NCBI RefSeq assembly: GCF_030283145.1
Contig: NZ_JASNWE010000010.1
Span: forward strand, 1-64,000
Length of the DNA: 64,000 bases
Source: Actinomadura xylanilytica
GTDB lineage: Bacteria > Actinomycetota > Actinomycetes > Streptosporangiales > Streptosporangiaceae
Reading direction: 5' to 3'
The translations under genes and the position numbers were made by a program. The notes under the pieces were generated by a model that was not told the DNA's origin, did not search any database, and worked only from the letters and a program-made list of their open reading frames with translations. Below, piece by piece: positions 53,307 through 61,866 of the stretch (the stretch's first letter is position 1; the number at the start of each line of letters is the position of its first letter).

Positions 53307-54899
53307 TCACATCCGGAAGACGCCGAAGCCGTCGGCTCCGCGTACGGGCGCGTTGTGGACCACCGACAGGCACAGGCCGAGGACGGTGCGGGTGTCGCGG
53401 GGGTCGATGACCCCGTCGTCGTAGAGCCGCCCGGACAGGAAGAACGGCAGCGACTCGGACTCGATCTGCGCCTCGACCATCTCGCGCATCGCCGCGTCCT
53501 GCGCTTCGTCGTACACCTGCCCGCGCGCCTCGGTCGCCTGCCGCGCGACGATCGACAGCACCCCGGCGAGCTGCTGCGGCCCCATCACCGCCGACTTGGC
53601 GCTCGGCCAGGAGAACAGGAACCGCGGGTCGTAGGCGCGCCCGCACATGCCGTAGTTCCCGGCGCCGTAGGAGGCGCCCATGACGATCGTGATGTGCGGG
53701 ACCCTGCTGTTGGCCACCGCGTTGATCATCAGGGCGCCGTGCTTGATGATGCCGGCCTGCTCGTACTCCTTGCCGACCATGTAGCCGGTGGTGTTGTGCA
53801 GGAACAGCAGCGGGACGTCGCCCTGGTTGGCGAGCTGGATGAACTGCGCGGCCTTCTGCGCCTCGGCGCCGAACAGCACGCCCTGCGCGTTGGCGAGGAC
53901 CCCGATCGGGTAGCCGTGCACGCGGGTCCAGCCGGTGACCAGGCTCGTCCCGTACAGCGGTTTGAACTCGTCGAACCGCGACCCGTCGGCGATCCGCGCG
54001 ATGACCTCGCGCGGGTCGAACGGGACCTTCAGGTCCTCGGGGACGATCCCGGCGAGCTCCTCGGCGTCGTGCAGCGGCTCGGCGGCCGGGCCGGGCGCGG
54101 GTCCGAGCCGGCGGTGGCCGAGGTTCTTGACGATCTGCCGGCCGAGGCGCAGCGCGTCGGCCTCGTCCACCGCCATGTAGTCGGCGAGGCCGGAGCCGCG
54201 GGCGTGCATCTCGGCGCCGCCGAGCTCCTCGTCGCCGGCCTCCTCGCCGGTCGCCATCTTCACCAGCGGCGGCCCGCCGAGGAACACCTTCGCGCGTTCC
54301 TTGACCATGACGACGTGGTCGCACATCCCCGGGATGTAGGCGCCGCCGGCGGTGGAGTTGCCGAAGACCAGCGCGATCGTCGGGATCCCGGCCGCCGACA
54401 GCCGGGTCAGGTCGCGGAACATCCGGCCGCCCGGGATGAAGATCTCCTTCTGGGTGGGCAGGTCGGCGCCGCCGGACTCGACCAGGTTGATCACCGGCAG
54501 CCGGTTCTCCAGCGCGATGTCGGACGCCCGGAAGCTCTTCTTGACCGTCCAGGGGTTGCTGGACCCGCCGCGCACCGTCGGGTCGTTCGCGACGATCATG
54601 CATTCGACGCCCTCGACGACGCCGATGCCGGTCACGACGCTCGCGCCCACCGGGAAGTCGCTGCCCCACGCGGCGAGCGGGCTCAGCTCCAGGAACGGCG
54701 AGTCGGGGTCGAGCAGCAGCTCGATCCGCTCACGGGCCAGCAGCTTGCCGCGCCCCCGGTGCCGGGTCACGTACTTCTCTCCGCCGCCCGCCAGGGCCTT
54801 GGCGTGCTCGGCGTCCAGCTCCGCGAGCTTGGCGAGCATGGCCGCGCGGCGGTCCCGGAACTCCGGGCTCCGCGGATCGAGCGTGCTCTTCAGGGTCAA
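53307..54899 (-). CDS. Acyl-CoA carboxyltransferase, beta subunit
   Basis: The 530-residue crotonase-fold carboxyltransferase moves CO2 from biotin to the acyl-CoA. It has RHRGRGKLLARERIELLLDPDSPFLELS, GNSTAGGAYIPGM and NTTGYMVGKEYE (CoA and biotin pockets). The start is a TTG at 54899 overlapping the atuA-like stop (TTGA) with GGAGG seven bases upstream. Gene order and company suggest a methylcrotonyl- or geranyl-CoA-type carboxylase; the true substrate is undecided. Confidence 0.9.
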   Translation of the reverse strand: MTLKSTLDPRSPEFRDRRAAMLAKLAELDAEHAKALAGGGEKYVTRHRGRGKLLARERIELLLDPDSPFLELSPLAAWGSDFPVGASVVTGIGVVEGVECMIVANDPTVRGGSSNPWTVKKSFRASDIALENRLPVINLVESGGADLPTQKEIFIPGGRMFRDLTRLSAAGIPTIALVFGNSTAGGAYIPGMCDHVVMVKERAKVFLGGPPLVKMATGEEAGDEELGGAEMHARGSGLADYMAVDEADALRLGRQIVKNLGHRRLGPAPGPAAEPLHDAEELAGIVPEDLKVPFDPREVIARIADGSRFDEFKPLYGTSLVTGWTRVHGYPIGVLANAQGVLFGAEAQKAAQFIQLANQGDVPLLFLHNTTGYMVGKEYEQAGIIKHGALMINAVANSRVPHITIVMGASYGAGNYGMCGRAYDPRFLFSWPSAKSAVMGPQQLAGVLSIVARQATEARGQVYDEAQDAAMREMVEAQIESESLPFFLSGRLYDDGVIDPRDTRTVLGLCLSVVHNAPVRGADGFGVFRM

Positions 54900-56764
54900 C
54901 GCACTGCCTCCGGGATCGGGTCGTCTGGAATCAGTTCCTCGGGGATCAGCGCCACCGGGACGTCGACGTGGCGGGACCGCAGCCATTCCCCGAGGGCCTT
55001 GCCCTGCGGGTCGAACCGGGTCGAGGCCGACACGCCCTCCTGCAACAGCCCTTCGACGACGAAGTTCACCGCGCGGAGGTTCGGCAGGACGTGCCGCGTC
55101 ACGGTGTGCTCGCGCGTCTCCGGCAGCAGCGCGCCGAACCGTTCCGTGGTGAGGAACCCTTCCAGCCAGCTCCACTGCGCGTCGGTTCGAGCCCAGACGC
55201 CGATGTTGGCGTCGCCCCCCTTGTCCCCGCTCCGGGCTCCCGCCACCCACCCCAACGGCACCCGCACCACGCGGTTGTCCACAGAACGCGGTTCGTCTTC
55301 CGCAGCCCCATCTGGGCGGTTGACAATAGAACTGGGGTCGCCCCCCTGGGCGGGCGGGGGTTGTGTGAAGGCCGATCGCGCAATGACCCGCCGGGTCCCG
55401 TCCGGCAGGACGGCGACATGCTCGATCTCCTCATTGGGCACGAACGCTGGCGTATACACCCCGTACGGCCCGCCCTTCCCCGGCGGGGAGGTCATGGTGA
55501 AGCCCGGGTATCCGGCGAGCGCAAGTTCCACAACGGCGCCGCTGAAGGCCCGGCCGACCTTGTCGGGGTCGGGGTCCAGCACGGCGCAGCGCAGCAGCGC
55601 GGTCGCCTCCCCCTGTGTCTCGGCGTCGGGCCTGGCCGCGCCGACGAGAGTCCACTCGACGCGCGCCGGCCGTCCACCGCGACCGCCATGACCGAAGGAC
55701 GCCTCCAGCTGCGCCTTGGCGAACTCCGCCTTCGCCTCGATGTCGAGCCCGGTGAGCACGAAGGTCATCTCGTTGCGGTGGCCCCCGAGATGGTTGAGGC
55801 AGACCTTGGTGGACGCGGGCGGCGGGACGCCCCGTGTACCGCTGATCAGGACCCGGTCGGGCCCCTCCCGCCGCAACCCGATCGTGTCGAACCGGGTGGT
55901 CACGTCCGGGCCCGCGTAGGCCGGGGCGCCGATCTCGTACAGCAGCTGGGCGGTGACCGTCTCGGTGGTGACGGCGCCGCCGGTTCCGGGATGCTTGGTG
56001 ATCACGCTGGACCCGTCGGCGCGGATCTCGGCGATCGGGAACCCCGGCGAGTCTGCCCGGTGCGGGTTCCCACGGTGCGGGTCCCCACGGCGCGGGTCTC
56101 GCCAGGCCGCCGCCTTTACGTTGTAGATTTCTTGGAAGAACGCGTAGTTCCCGCCGGTGGCCTGCGCCCCGCACTCCAGCACGTGGCCCGCGGCGGTCGC
56201 GCCCGCCAGAGCGTCCCAGTCGTCGCGCGCCCAGCCGAAGTGCGCGGCGGCGGGCCCGACGACGAGCGAGGCGTCGGTCACGCGGCCGGTCACCACGATG
56301 TCGGCTCCGGCCCGCAGGCATGCGACGATGCCCCAGGCGCCCAGGTAGGCGTTGGCGGTCAGCGGCCGGCCGTACCGCGAGGCGGCCAGGCCGAGCCCGT
56401 CGGCCCTGCCGAGCAGGTCGTCGCCCTCGACATGGGCGATCCGCACGTCGACGCCGAGCCGTCCGGCCAGCGCGCGCAGCGCGTCCGCGAGGCCGCGCGG
56501 GTTGAGCCCGCCCGCGTTCGTGACGATCTTCGTGCCGTGCCGGACGGCGAGTCCGAGGGACTCCTCCATCTGCCGCAGGAACGTGGTCGCGTACCCACCC
56601 GCGGGGTCCTTCATCCGGCTCCGGCCGAGGATCAGCATCGTCAGCTCGGCGAGGTAGTCGCCCGTGAGGACGTCCAGCGGGCCGCCCTCCAGCATCTCCC
56701 GCACCGCGGTGAAGCGGTCGCCGTAGAAGCCCGAGGCGTTACCGATCCGCAACGGTTGGCTCAT
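54896..56764 (-). CDS. atuA: AtuA-family acyclic terpene utilization protein
   Basis: The 622-residue protein has the AtuA domain (about 1-460; RIGNASGFYGDRFTAVREML, VTGRVTDASLVVGPAA, YDHPC-like STKVCLNHLGGHRNE) and a C-terminal AtuA-like domain (about 485-595; WVAGARSGDKGGDANIGVWA). The atu genes of Pseudomonas break down citronellol and geraniol; AtuA's exact reaction is unknown. It begins the operon that also carries the carboxylase and the dehydrogenase. The ATG at 56764 lies 31 bp from a TetR-type operator. Confidence 0.88.
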   Translation of the reverse strand: MSQPLRIGNASGFYGDRFTAVREMLEGGPLDVLTGDYLAELTMLILGRSRMKDPAGGYATTFLRQMEESLGLAVRHGTKIVTNAGGLNPRGLADALRALAGRLGVDVRIAHVEGDDLLGRADGLGLAASRYGRPLTANAYLGAWGIVACLRAGADIVVTGRVTDASLVVGPAAAHFGWARDDWDALAGATAAGHVLECGAQATGGNYAFFQEIYNVKAAAWRDPRRGDPHRGNPHRADSPGFPIAEIRADGSSVITKHPGTGGAVTTETVTAQLLYEIGAPAYAGPDVTTRFDTIGLRREGPDRVLISGTRGVPPPASTKVCLNHLGGHRNEMTFVLTGLDIEAKAEFAKAQLEASFGHGGRGGRPARVEWTLVGAARPDAETQGEATALLRCAVLDPDPDKVGRAFSGAVVELALAGYPGFTMTSPPGKGGPYGVYTPAFVPNEEIEHVAVLPDGTRRVIARSAFTQPPPAQGGDPSSIVNRPDGAAEDEPRSVDNRVVRVPLGWVAGARSGDKGGDANIGVWARTDAQWSWLEGFLTTERFGALLPETREHTVTRHVLPNLRAVNFVVEGLLQEGVSASTRFDPQGKALGEWLRSRHVDVPVALIPEELIPDDPIPEAVR

Positions 56765-56794
56765 GGCCCGCAGCCTGCCAGCCGGGCTCAAAAA

Positions 56795-56812
56795 AATCAA
56801 TCGTGCTTGATT
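56795..56812. promoter_or_regulatory. Putative TetR operator between atuA and tetR genes
   Basis: AATCAA (56795-56800) and TTGATT (56807-56812) are perfect inverted arms around TCGTGC, flanked by A and T runs that extend the symmetry. Another TTGATT half-site lies at 56833-56838. The whole stretch is strikingly AT-rich for this genome and is in the divergent region of atuA and tetR, so it probably mediates control of both. Confidence 0.65.
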
Positions 56813-56868
56813 GTTTTTTGCCGAGGTCCTTTGATTGACTGGGACCTCCGAGCCGATCCGAGGAGACC

Positions 56869-57510
56869 ATGACCACGCAGGCCGTCCCCCGCGAACCGCG
56901 CCAGGAGCGCAGCCGCGCCACCCGGCGGCGGCTGCTGGAGGCCGCGATCGACTGCCTGGCCTCGGCGGGCTGGGCCGGCACCACCGTGGCCGTGGTCGCC
57001 GAGCGCGCCGGCGTCTCGCGCGGAGCGGCCCAGCACCACTTCCGCACGCGCGAGGAGCTGGTCACCGCGGCGGTCGAGTACGGCTCCGAGGTGCGCATGG
57101 CCCAGATGCGCGAGCGCCTCGACGCTCTCGCCGGACGGCGCCCGTCCACTCTGGACGTGGTCGCACTGCTCGGCGAGATGTACACCAGCCCGCTCTTCCG
57201 CGCCGCGCTCCAGCTCTGGGTCGCCGCCAGCTCCGACGATCAGCTGCGCGCCCAGGTCCTGCCGCTGGAGGCCCGCGTCGGACGGGAGGCGCACCGCCTC
57301 ACGGTCGAAGCCCTCGGTGCGGACGAGTCGGTCCCCGGCGTGCGCGAGACCGTCCAGGCCACCCTCGACCTCGTGCGCGGCCTCGGCCTGGCCGACCTGC
57401 TCACCGATGACTCGGCCCGCCGCGCCCGGCTCCTCCACCAGTGGGCCGAGACCCTGGATCTGGCCCTCGCTCCCAGCGCCCCAGCCCCACCGTCTGACGG
57501 CACCACCTGA
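56869..57510 (+). CDS. TetR-family regulator
   Basis: The 213-residue protein has a TetR HTH at about 15-62 (LLEAAIDCLASAGWAGTTVA, ERAGVSRGAAQHHFRTREEL) and a C-terminal ligand domain of helices. The gene is divergent from the AtuA-carboxylase operon, with a palindrome between them, so it probably represses that operon until a CoA ester or terpenoid acid is bound. Confidence 0.9.
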   Translation: MTTQAVPREPRQERSRATRRRLLEAAIDCLASAGWAGTTVAVVAERAGVSRGAAQHHFRTREELVTAAVEYGSEVRMAQMRERLDALAGRRPSTLDVVALLGEMYTSPLFRAALQLWVAASSDDQLRAQVLPLEARVGREAHRLTVEALGADESVPGVRETVQATLDLVRGLGLADLLTDDSARRARLLHQWAETLDLALAPSAPAPPSDGTT

Positions 57511-57755
57511 CGCCGCCCTCCTCCGCAGCACCCGCGCCAGGCGCACCACCGTCCCCGCGCCGCCCGCCTCGCGGCGTGCCATCCGGCGGCAGTTGACACC
57601 GAGTTCTGACACGGCGCGCACCCACGTCCGCCCTCGTCCTCAGTCGCGCCCCAGGCGATGGAAACGTGCATGCCCCTCCGGACATGCGCACGTTCTGATG
57701 GAAAATCCTCTTTTGGATATTGACAGCCCGGTTCGTCTGGGGGAGGGTTCTCAAC

Positions 57756-57779
57756 GATCACGTGAACGTTAATGTGATC
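57756..57779. promoter_or_regulatory. 24-bp LacI-type operator upstream of the secreted-hydrolase operon
   Basis: GATCAC-GTG-AACGTT-AAT-GTGATC is a long palindrome with a central CG, the hallmark of LacI/GalR-family sites; 20 of 24 positions obey the symmetry. It ends 22 bp before the first gene of an operon that contains a LacI regulator (61867-62940). A TTGACA element (57720-57725) lies upstream. Confidence 0.7.
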
Positions 57780-57801
57780 CACCCCACCCAGGAGGATCCC
57801 G

Positions 57802-58932
57802 ATGCGGACCGTCCGCACGTCCCTGCGCCGAGGCTCTCTGCTCCTCGCCGGCGCGCTCCCCCTCGCCGCCCTCGCCGCGCTGCAACCCGCGACCGCGTCC
57901 GCGTCCGTCCCGGCCGGCGCCGCCGGGCGCGGCGGCCCGCAGCGGCCGCCCATGCAGCTCCGGATGGAGAGCTACAACACCTGCGGGCACGGCTGCCTGC
58001 CGACCAAGGAGGCGTGCGAGGCGACCATCGGCCGCGACTGCGCGACCAAGCTGGAGCCGTGGGCCGACCGCCGCGCCGCCAAGGTCGCCGACGACATCGC
58101 CGCCACCCGGGCCGACGTCGTCGCCACCCAGGAGATCGGCAACAACGCCACCCCGGCCCAGCCGGGCGTGGACGTCGAGTCGTTCCGCGCGCCGCTGACC
58201 AAGGCGATGAAGGCGCGCGGCTACGCCGAGGCCCCCGCCGACTACGCCGGCACCCGCCACCCGCAGTACGGCTACCCGCTCAAGTCCGGCGCCGGGCGGT
58301 TCACCTACTACGACGCCCGCCGGTTCTCCCACCTGGACGAGCACGGCAAGGCCCTCCCCCACGACCTGCTCTGGCTGCCCGACTCGACCGAGATCTACGG
58401 CAAGACGATGACGTGGAACACGCTGCGCGAGCGGAGCACCGGCGCGCAGTTCGTCGTGGTCGACATGCACCTGGAGTTCCGCGCGAACGGCGCCACCGAC
58501 CCCAACGGCTGGACCAAGAACTGGGACGAGGTCCGCTACGCCGACGCCCGCCGGACGGCCGAGTACCTGACCCGTGACAACCCGGCCACCCGCAGGCTGC
58601 CGGTCGTGTTCGCGGGCGACTTCAACTCCGGCTCCAAGGCCGACGGCGCCAGCGCCTACGACGCGTTCGCCGACGTGGGCTTCGCCGACGCCTACGAGCT
58701 CGCGGCCCCGCAGCACCGGACCGGCGCCGAGTACGCCTCCTTCAACGGCGGCAAGATCCCGATGCCGTCCGGCGAGAAGATCGACCACGTCTTCGTCAAG
58801 GCGGGCACGCCGGTGCGCCAGTGGACCCTCGTCCCCCAGACCACCGCCCAGAGCGGTGAGGCGCGCGATCTGCTGCGCTCCGACCACAACCTGATGCACA
58901 CCACCGTCCTCCTTGAAAGGGTCACGCGATGA
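57802..58932 (+). CDS. Secreted endonuclease/exonuclease/phosphatase-fold hydrolase
   Basis: The 376-residue exported enzyme has a signal peptide (about 1-33: basic start, then LLLAGALPLAALAAL, cleavage near TASA). The EEP fold is marked by ESYNTCG, ATQEIG (Glu), VVDMHLEF, AGDFNSG (D273) and SDHN (D361, H362), so the active site is complete. Such enzymes cut phosphodiester or phosphomonoester bonds in DNA, RNA, lipids or sugars. Four Cys near residues 62-80 may be disulfide-linked. The ATG at 57802 follows AGGAGG. The stop overlaps the next start (ATGA). Confidence 0.88.
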   Translation: MRTVRTSLRRGSLLLAGALPLAALAALQPATASASVPAGAAGRGGPQRPPMQLRMESYNTCGHGCLPTKEACEATIGRDCATKLEPWADRRAAKVADDIAATRADVVATQEIGNNATPAQPGVDVESFRAPLTKAMKARGYAEAPADYAGTRHPQYGYPLKSGAGRFTYYDARRFSHLDEHGKALPHDLLWLPDSTEIYGKTMTWNTLRERSTGAQFVVVDMHLEFRANGATDPNGWTKNWDEVRYADARRTAEYLTRDNPATRRLPVVFAGDFNSGSKADGASAYDAFADVGFADAYELAAPQHRTGAEYASFNGGKIPMPSGEKIDHVFVKAGTPVRQWTLVPQTTAQSGEARDLLRSDHNLMHTTVLLERVTR

Positions 58933-59870
58933 GCGAACGGCAATCCCTGGTGAACGATCTGCGGAGGGCCGATCCCGCCCTGTCCCGCTTCAATCCGCTC
59001 GACCGCATCCTCGTGCACGACGACTTCAACACCGGCACGCACGGCTGGATCGAGCTGATCGGCAACCACGACGGGCACGGCGACCTCGACACCGTCGACG
59101 ACCACATGCGGGACTTCCGCCCGCCGCAGCTCAGCTCCTGCAACTTCTTCGACGTGGGCACGCACGGCGCGATGTCGGGGACGTACGCGCTGAAGGTGGC
59201 GACGCGGCCGGTGGCCGGGCACACCGGCGTCGCGATCCGCCGGCTGACGATGGCCGGCCGCGGCAAGGTGCAGTTCGAGGCGTACCTGACCTACAAGGCC
59301 GAGGCGGCCTCGGCCGAGAACGGCGCGGCGACCAAGGACGGCGCCGGGAAGTGGGACGCCAACAACCACCCGTCCGAGGACCAGTTCGGCGCCTTCACCG
59401 TCGCGACCGACATCAGCGACGGGGTGCGGTACCACTGCGTGGCGCGCTACCTCAACACCGACGTCGACCGGACGCCGAGCCGCCGCTGGATGTACCCGAC
59501 GGTGCCCGAGCCGACGCCGCGCGAGCACTTCGAGGGCAAGGTCAAGCTGCCTCCGACGGCCGACTTCACCGCGCCCGAGCGGGCCGACTGGAAGGAGTTC
59601 GGCGGGCCGCAGGAACTCTGCTACAACGAGGTCCCCACCAAGGTCAACTGGCACTACCTGCGGTGGGTGATCGACACCAGCACCCGCTCCAACGTCGAGC
59701 TCCAGCTCAACGACACCGTCTACGACATGCGCGACGTGCCGGTCCCGCCGTACGACGAGGAGTACGGGTCGCTCCAGAACCTTCTCAACTTCTATGTATC
59801 GGTCCGGACCCACACCGACGTGCGGAACTTCCTGTATCTGGACTCGGTGCTGATCTCGGTGGACTGGTAA
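58929..59870 (+). CDS. DUF6772-like protein
   Basis: The 313-residue protein has no signal peptide and resembles the DUF6772 family (my recall of the family number is uncertain). It has LVHDDFNTGTHGWIELIGNH, then beta-strand segments and the end LNFYVSVRTHTDVRNFLYLD, suggesting a jelly-roll or laminin-G-like sugar-binding or lyase fold. It is coupled to the secreted hydrolase by ATGA and is 18 bp from the next gene. Function unknown; its place suggests it handles the imported substrate. Confidence 0.65.
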   Translation: MSERQSLVNDLRRADPALSRFNPLDRILVHDDFNTGTHGWIELIGNHDGHGDLDTVDDHMRDFRPPQLSSCNFFDVGTHGAMSGTYALKVATRPVAGHTGVAIRRLTMAGRGKVQFEAYLTYKAEAASAENGAATKDGAGKWDANNHPSEDQFGAFTVATDISDGVRYHCVARYLNTDVDRTPSRRWMYPTVPEPTPREHFEGKVKLPPTADFTAPERADWKEFGGPQELCYNEVPTKVNWHYLRWVIDTSTRSNVELQLNDTVYDMRDVPVPPYDEEYGSLQNLLNFYVSVRTHTDVRNFLYLDSVLISVDW

Positions 59871-59888
59871 AAGGGAGCCTTCGGAAAC

Positions 59889-60257
59889 ATGCGTCAGTCA
59901 TTCACCGCGGTCCTGGAACGCAACCGCACGCTGTCGGGAGAGTTCACCACCGAGCCTTACGAGGCCGCGTGGGCGGGCGAGGCCCGCTGGTTCGTCCGCA
60001 CGCTGGAGCGCCAGGGCGCCGGCACCCACCTGAAGGTCACCACGCAGGTCTCCCCCGACGGCCTGTACTGGTGCGACCTGGAACCGTCCCGGACGGTGTC
60101 GGGTGAGCTGGACACCTGGTCGTCCGCCGAGTTCGGCGGCTGGCTGCGCCTCAAGGGCACCGTCGAGCCGGGCACCGGCGCGGACGCGTCCACCGGCGCG
60201 TCCACGGACGGCGAGCCCAGCGTGAAGGTCCTCATCTACCTCGCGCTGAAGGCCTGA
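59889..60257 (+). CDS. Small uncharacterised protein of the LacI-controlled operon
   Basis: The 122-residue protein has no TM or signal segment. It has FTAVLERNRTLSGEFTTEPY and WFVRTLERQGAGTHLKVTTQ, then VSPDGLYWCDLEPSR, a short all-beta-like domain. I do not recognise the family. It is between the DUF6772-like gene and the ABC binding protein (9 bp to the next start). GGGAGCC precedes its ATG. Confidence 0.7.
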   Translation: MRQSFTAVLERNRTLSGEFTTEPYEAAWAGEARWFVRTLERQGAGTHLKVTTQVSPDGLYWCDLEPSRTVSGELDTWSSAEFGGWLRLKGTVEPGTGADASTGASTDGEPSVKVLIYLALKA

Positions 60258-60266
60258 GGCAGCGAC

Positions 60267-61814
60267 ATGGCCACCTGGGGACAACGCGAGGACCACCCCG
60301 CGGAGCACCTCGGCCGGCGCGGGTTCCTCGCGCTCGCCGGGCTCTCCGCGTCCAGCGTGCTCCTGAGCGGCTGCGGCGGCCCGGCGCGGGGATCCGCGCC
60401 GGGCGGCGCGCTGCGCGCCGCGTTCGGGCAGCCCGTCACCGACCTGGACCCCTACAACGCCGGCACCGCCGTCGACGAGGCGTCCCTGATCGTCAAGCGG
60501 CTGGTGTTCGACACGCTCGTCCGGCACGACGGGACGAAACCGGTCCCCGGGCTGGCCACCTCGTGGGAACGCGCGAACGACACGACGTGGGTGTTCCACC
60601 TGCGGCGCGGCGCGACCTTCCACGACGGCGGCGCCGTCACCGCGCGGGACGTCGTCGCCTGCCTGAAGCGGACGCAGGCGGTGACGTCGGCGCAGACCGC
60701 ACTGTGGAAGCCGGTGACGTCGGTGCGCGCCGACGACGACTTTACCGTCACCTTCGTCACCGACAAGCCGGACGCGACGCTTCCGGTCAACCTGACCCTG
60801 CTGTTCATCGTGCCCGAGCGGCTCGTCGCCGACCCGGCGCAGAAGCGCCGGCCGATCGGGTCCGGGCCGTTCCGGGTCGCCGAGTTCACCCCCTCGACCA
60901 AGGTGGAGCTCGTCCGGTTCGACCGGTACTGGGACGGGCCCGCGCCGCTGCGGGCGATCTCGATGCCGTACCTGGCCGAGACCTCCAGCGCCGTCACCGC
61001 GCTCCGCACCGGCGAGATCGACCTGCTGTGGCCGGTCCCGCCGGACCAGATCGGGGAGGTCCGCGGGGTCCGCGGCGTCGACCTGACCACCGTCCCGAGC
61101 TGGACGTACTACCTCAACTGGTTCAACTGCGGGCGCAAGCCGTTCACCGATCCGCGGGTGCGGCGCGCGATGTACCAGGCGCTGGACCTGAAGGAGATCG
61201 TCGGGAAGCTGTTCGGGTCCGGCGCGCAGGCGATGGACGCGCCGATCCCGTCCACGGTGTTCGGCCACGCCGCGCAGGAGCCCTACCCCCACGACCCGGA
61301 CGCCGCCCGCCGGGCGCTGCGGGAGGCGGGGCTCGGCGACGGGTTCGAGACCTCGCTGATGTGGTTCGACGCGACCGGCCCGCTGGCCCGCGAGCTGGCC
61401 CAGTCGATGATCTCGGCGTGGGCCCGGATCGGGGTCCGGGTCCGCCCGGAGAGCCTGGAGAAGGCGCAGTGGCTCCAGCGGCTCAACACCCTCGACTGGG
61501 ACATGGAGCTCCAGACCAACACCGTCACCACCGGCGACGCCGCGTTCACCCTCGGCCGGCTCTACACCTCCAAGGCCAACCGGATGGGCTACAAGAACCC
61601 CGGGCTCGACGCGATCCTCGCCGAGGCCGGCCAGGTCGCCGATGCGGGACGGCGCGAGGAGCTGTACGCCAAGGCGTGCCGCATCGTCTGGGACGACGCC
61701 GTCGGGATCTTCCCCGCGGCGCTGGTCACCGGCTACGGGCTGCGGTCCGGCCTGGCCGGGTTCACCCCCGCGCCCAACAACCAGCCCGACCTGTCCGCGG
61801 TGAGGAGACGATGA
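60267..61814 (+). CDS. ABC substrate-binding lipoprotein, family 5 (peptide/nickel type)
   Basis: The 515-residue protein has a Tat-type lipoprotein signal: the twin-Arg GRRGFLALAG at about 16-25 and lipobox LLSGC with C36. Then comes the SBP_bac_5 domain: FDTLVRHDGTKPVPGLATSW, IGSGPFRVAEF and FNCGRKPFTDPRVRRAMYQA. Family 5 proteins bind oligopeptides, oligosaccharides or metal complexes and dock to DppB/DppC-like permeases. It would collect the product of the secreted hydrolase. Confidence 0.9.
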   Translation: MATWGQREDHPAEHLGRRGFLALAGLSASSVLLSGCGGPARGSAPGGALRAAFGQPVTDLDPYNAGTAVDEASLIVKRLVFDTLVRHDGTKPVPGLATSWERANDTTWVFHLRRGATFHDGGAVTARDVVACLKRTQAVTSAQTALWKPVTSVRADDDFTVTFVTDKPDATLPVNLTLLFIVPERLVADPAQKRRPIGSGPFRVAEFTPSTKVELVRFDRYWDGPAPLRAISMPYLAETSSAVTALRTGEIDLLWPVPPDQIGEVRGVRGVDLTTVPSWTYYLNWFNCGRKPFTDPRVRRAMYQALDLKEIVGKLFGSGAQAMDAPIPSTVFGHAAQEPYPHDPDAARRALREAGLGDGFETSLMWFDATGPLARELAQSMISAWARIGVRVRPESLEKAQWLQRLNTLDWDMELQTNTVTTGDAAFTLGRLYTSKANRMGYKNPGLDAILAEAGQVADAGRREELYAKACRIVWDDAVGIFPAALVTGYGLRSGLAGFTPAPNNQPDLSAVRRR

Positions 61815-61866
61815 TGACCGACCACCGCCCCGGCACCGCGCGCCGGAGCACCACGGAGGGCACCCC

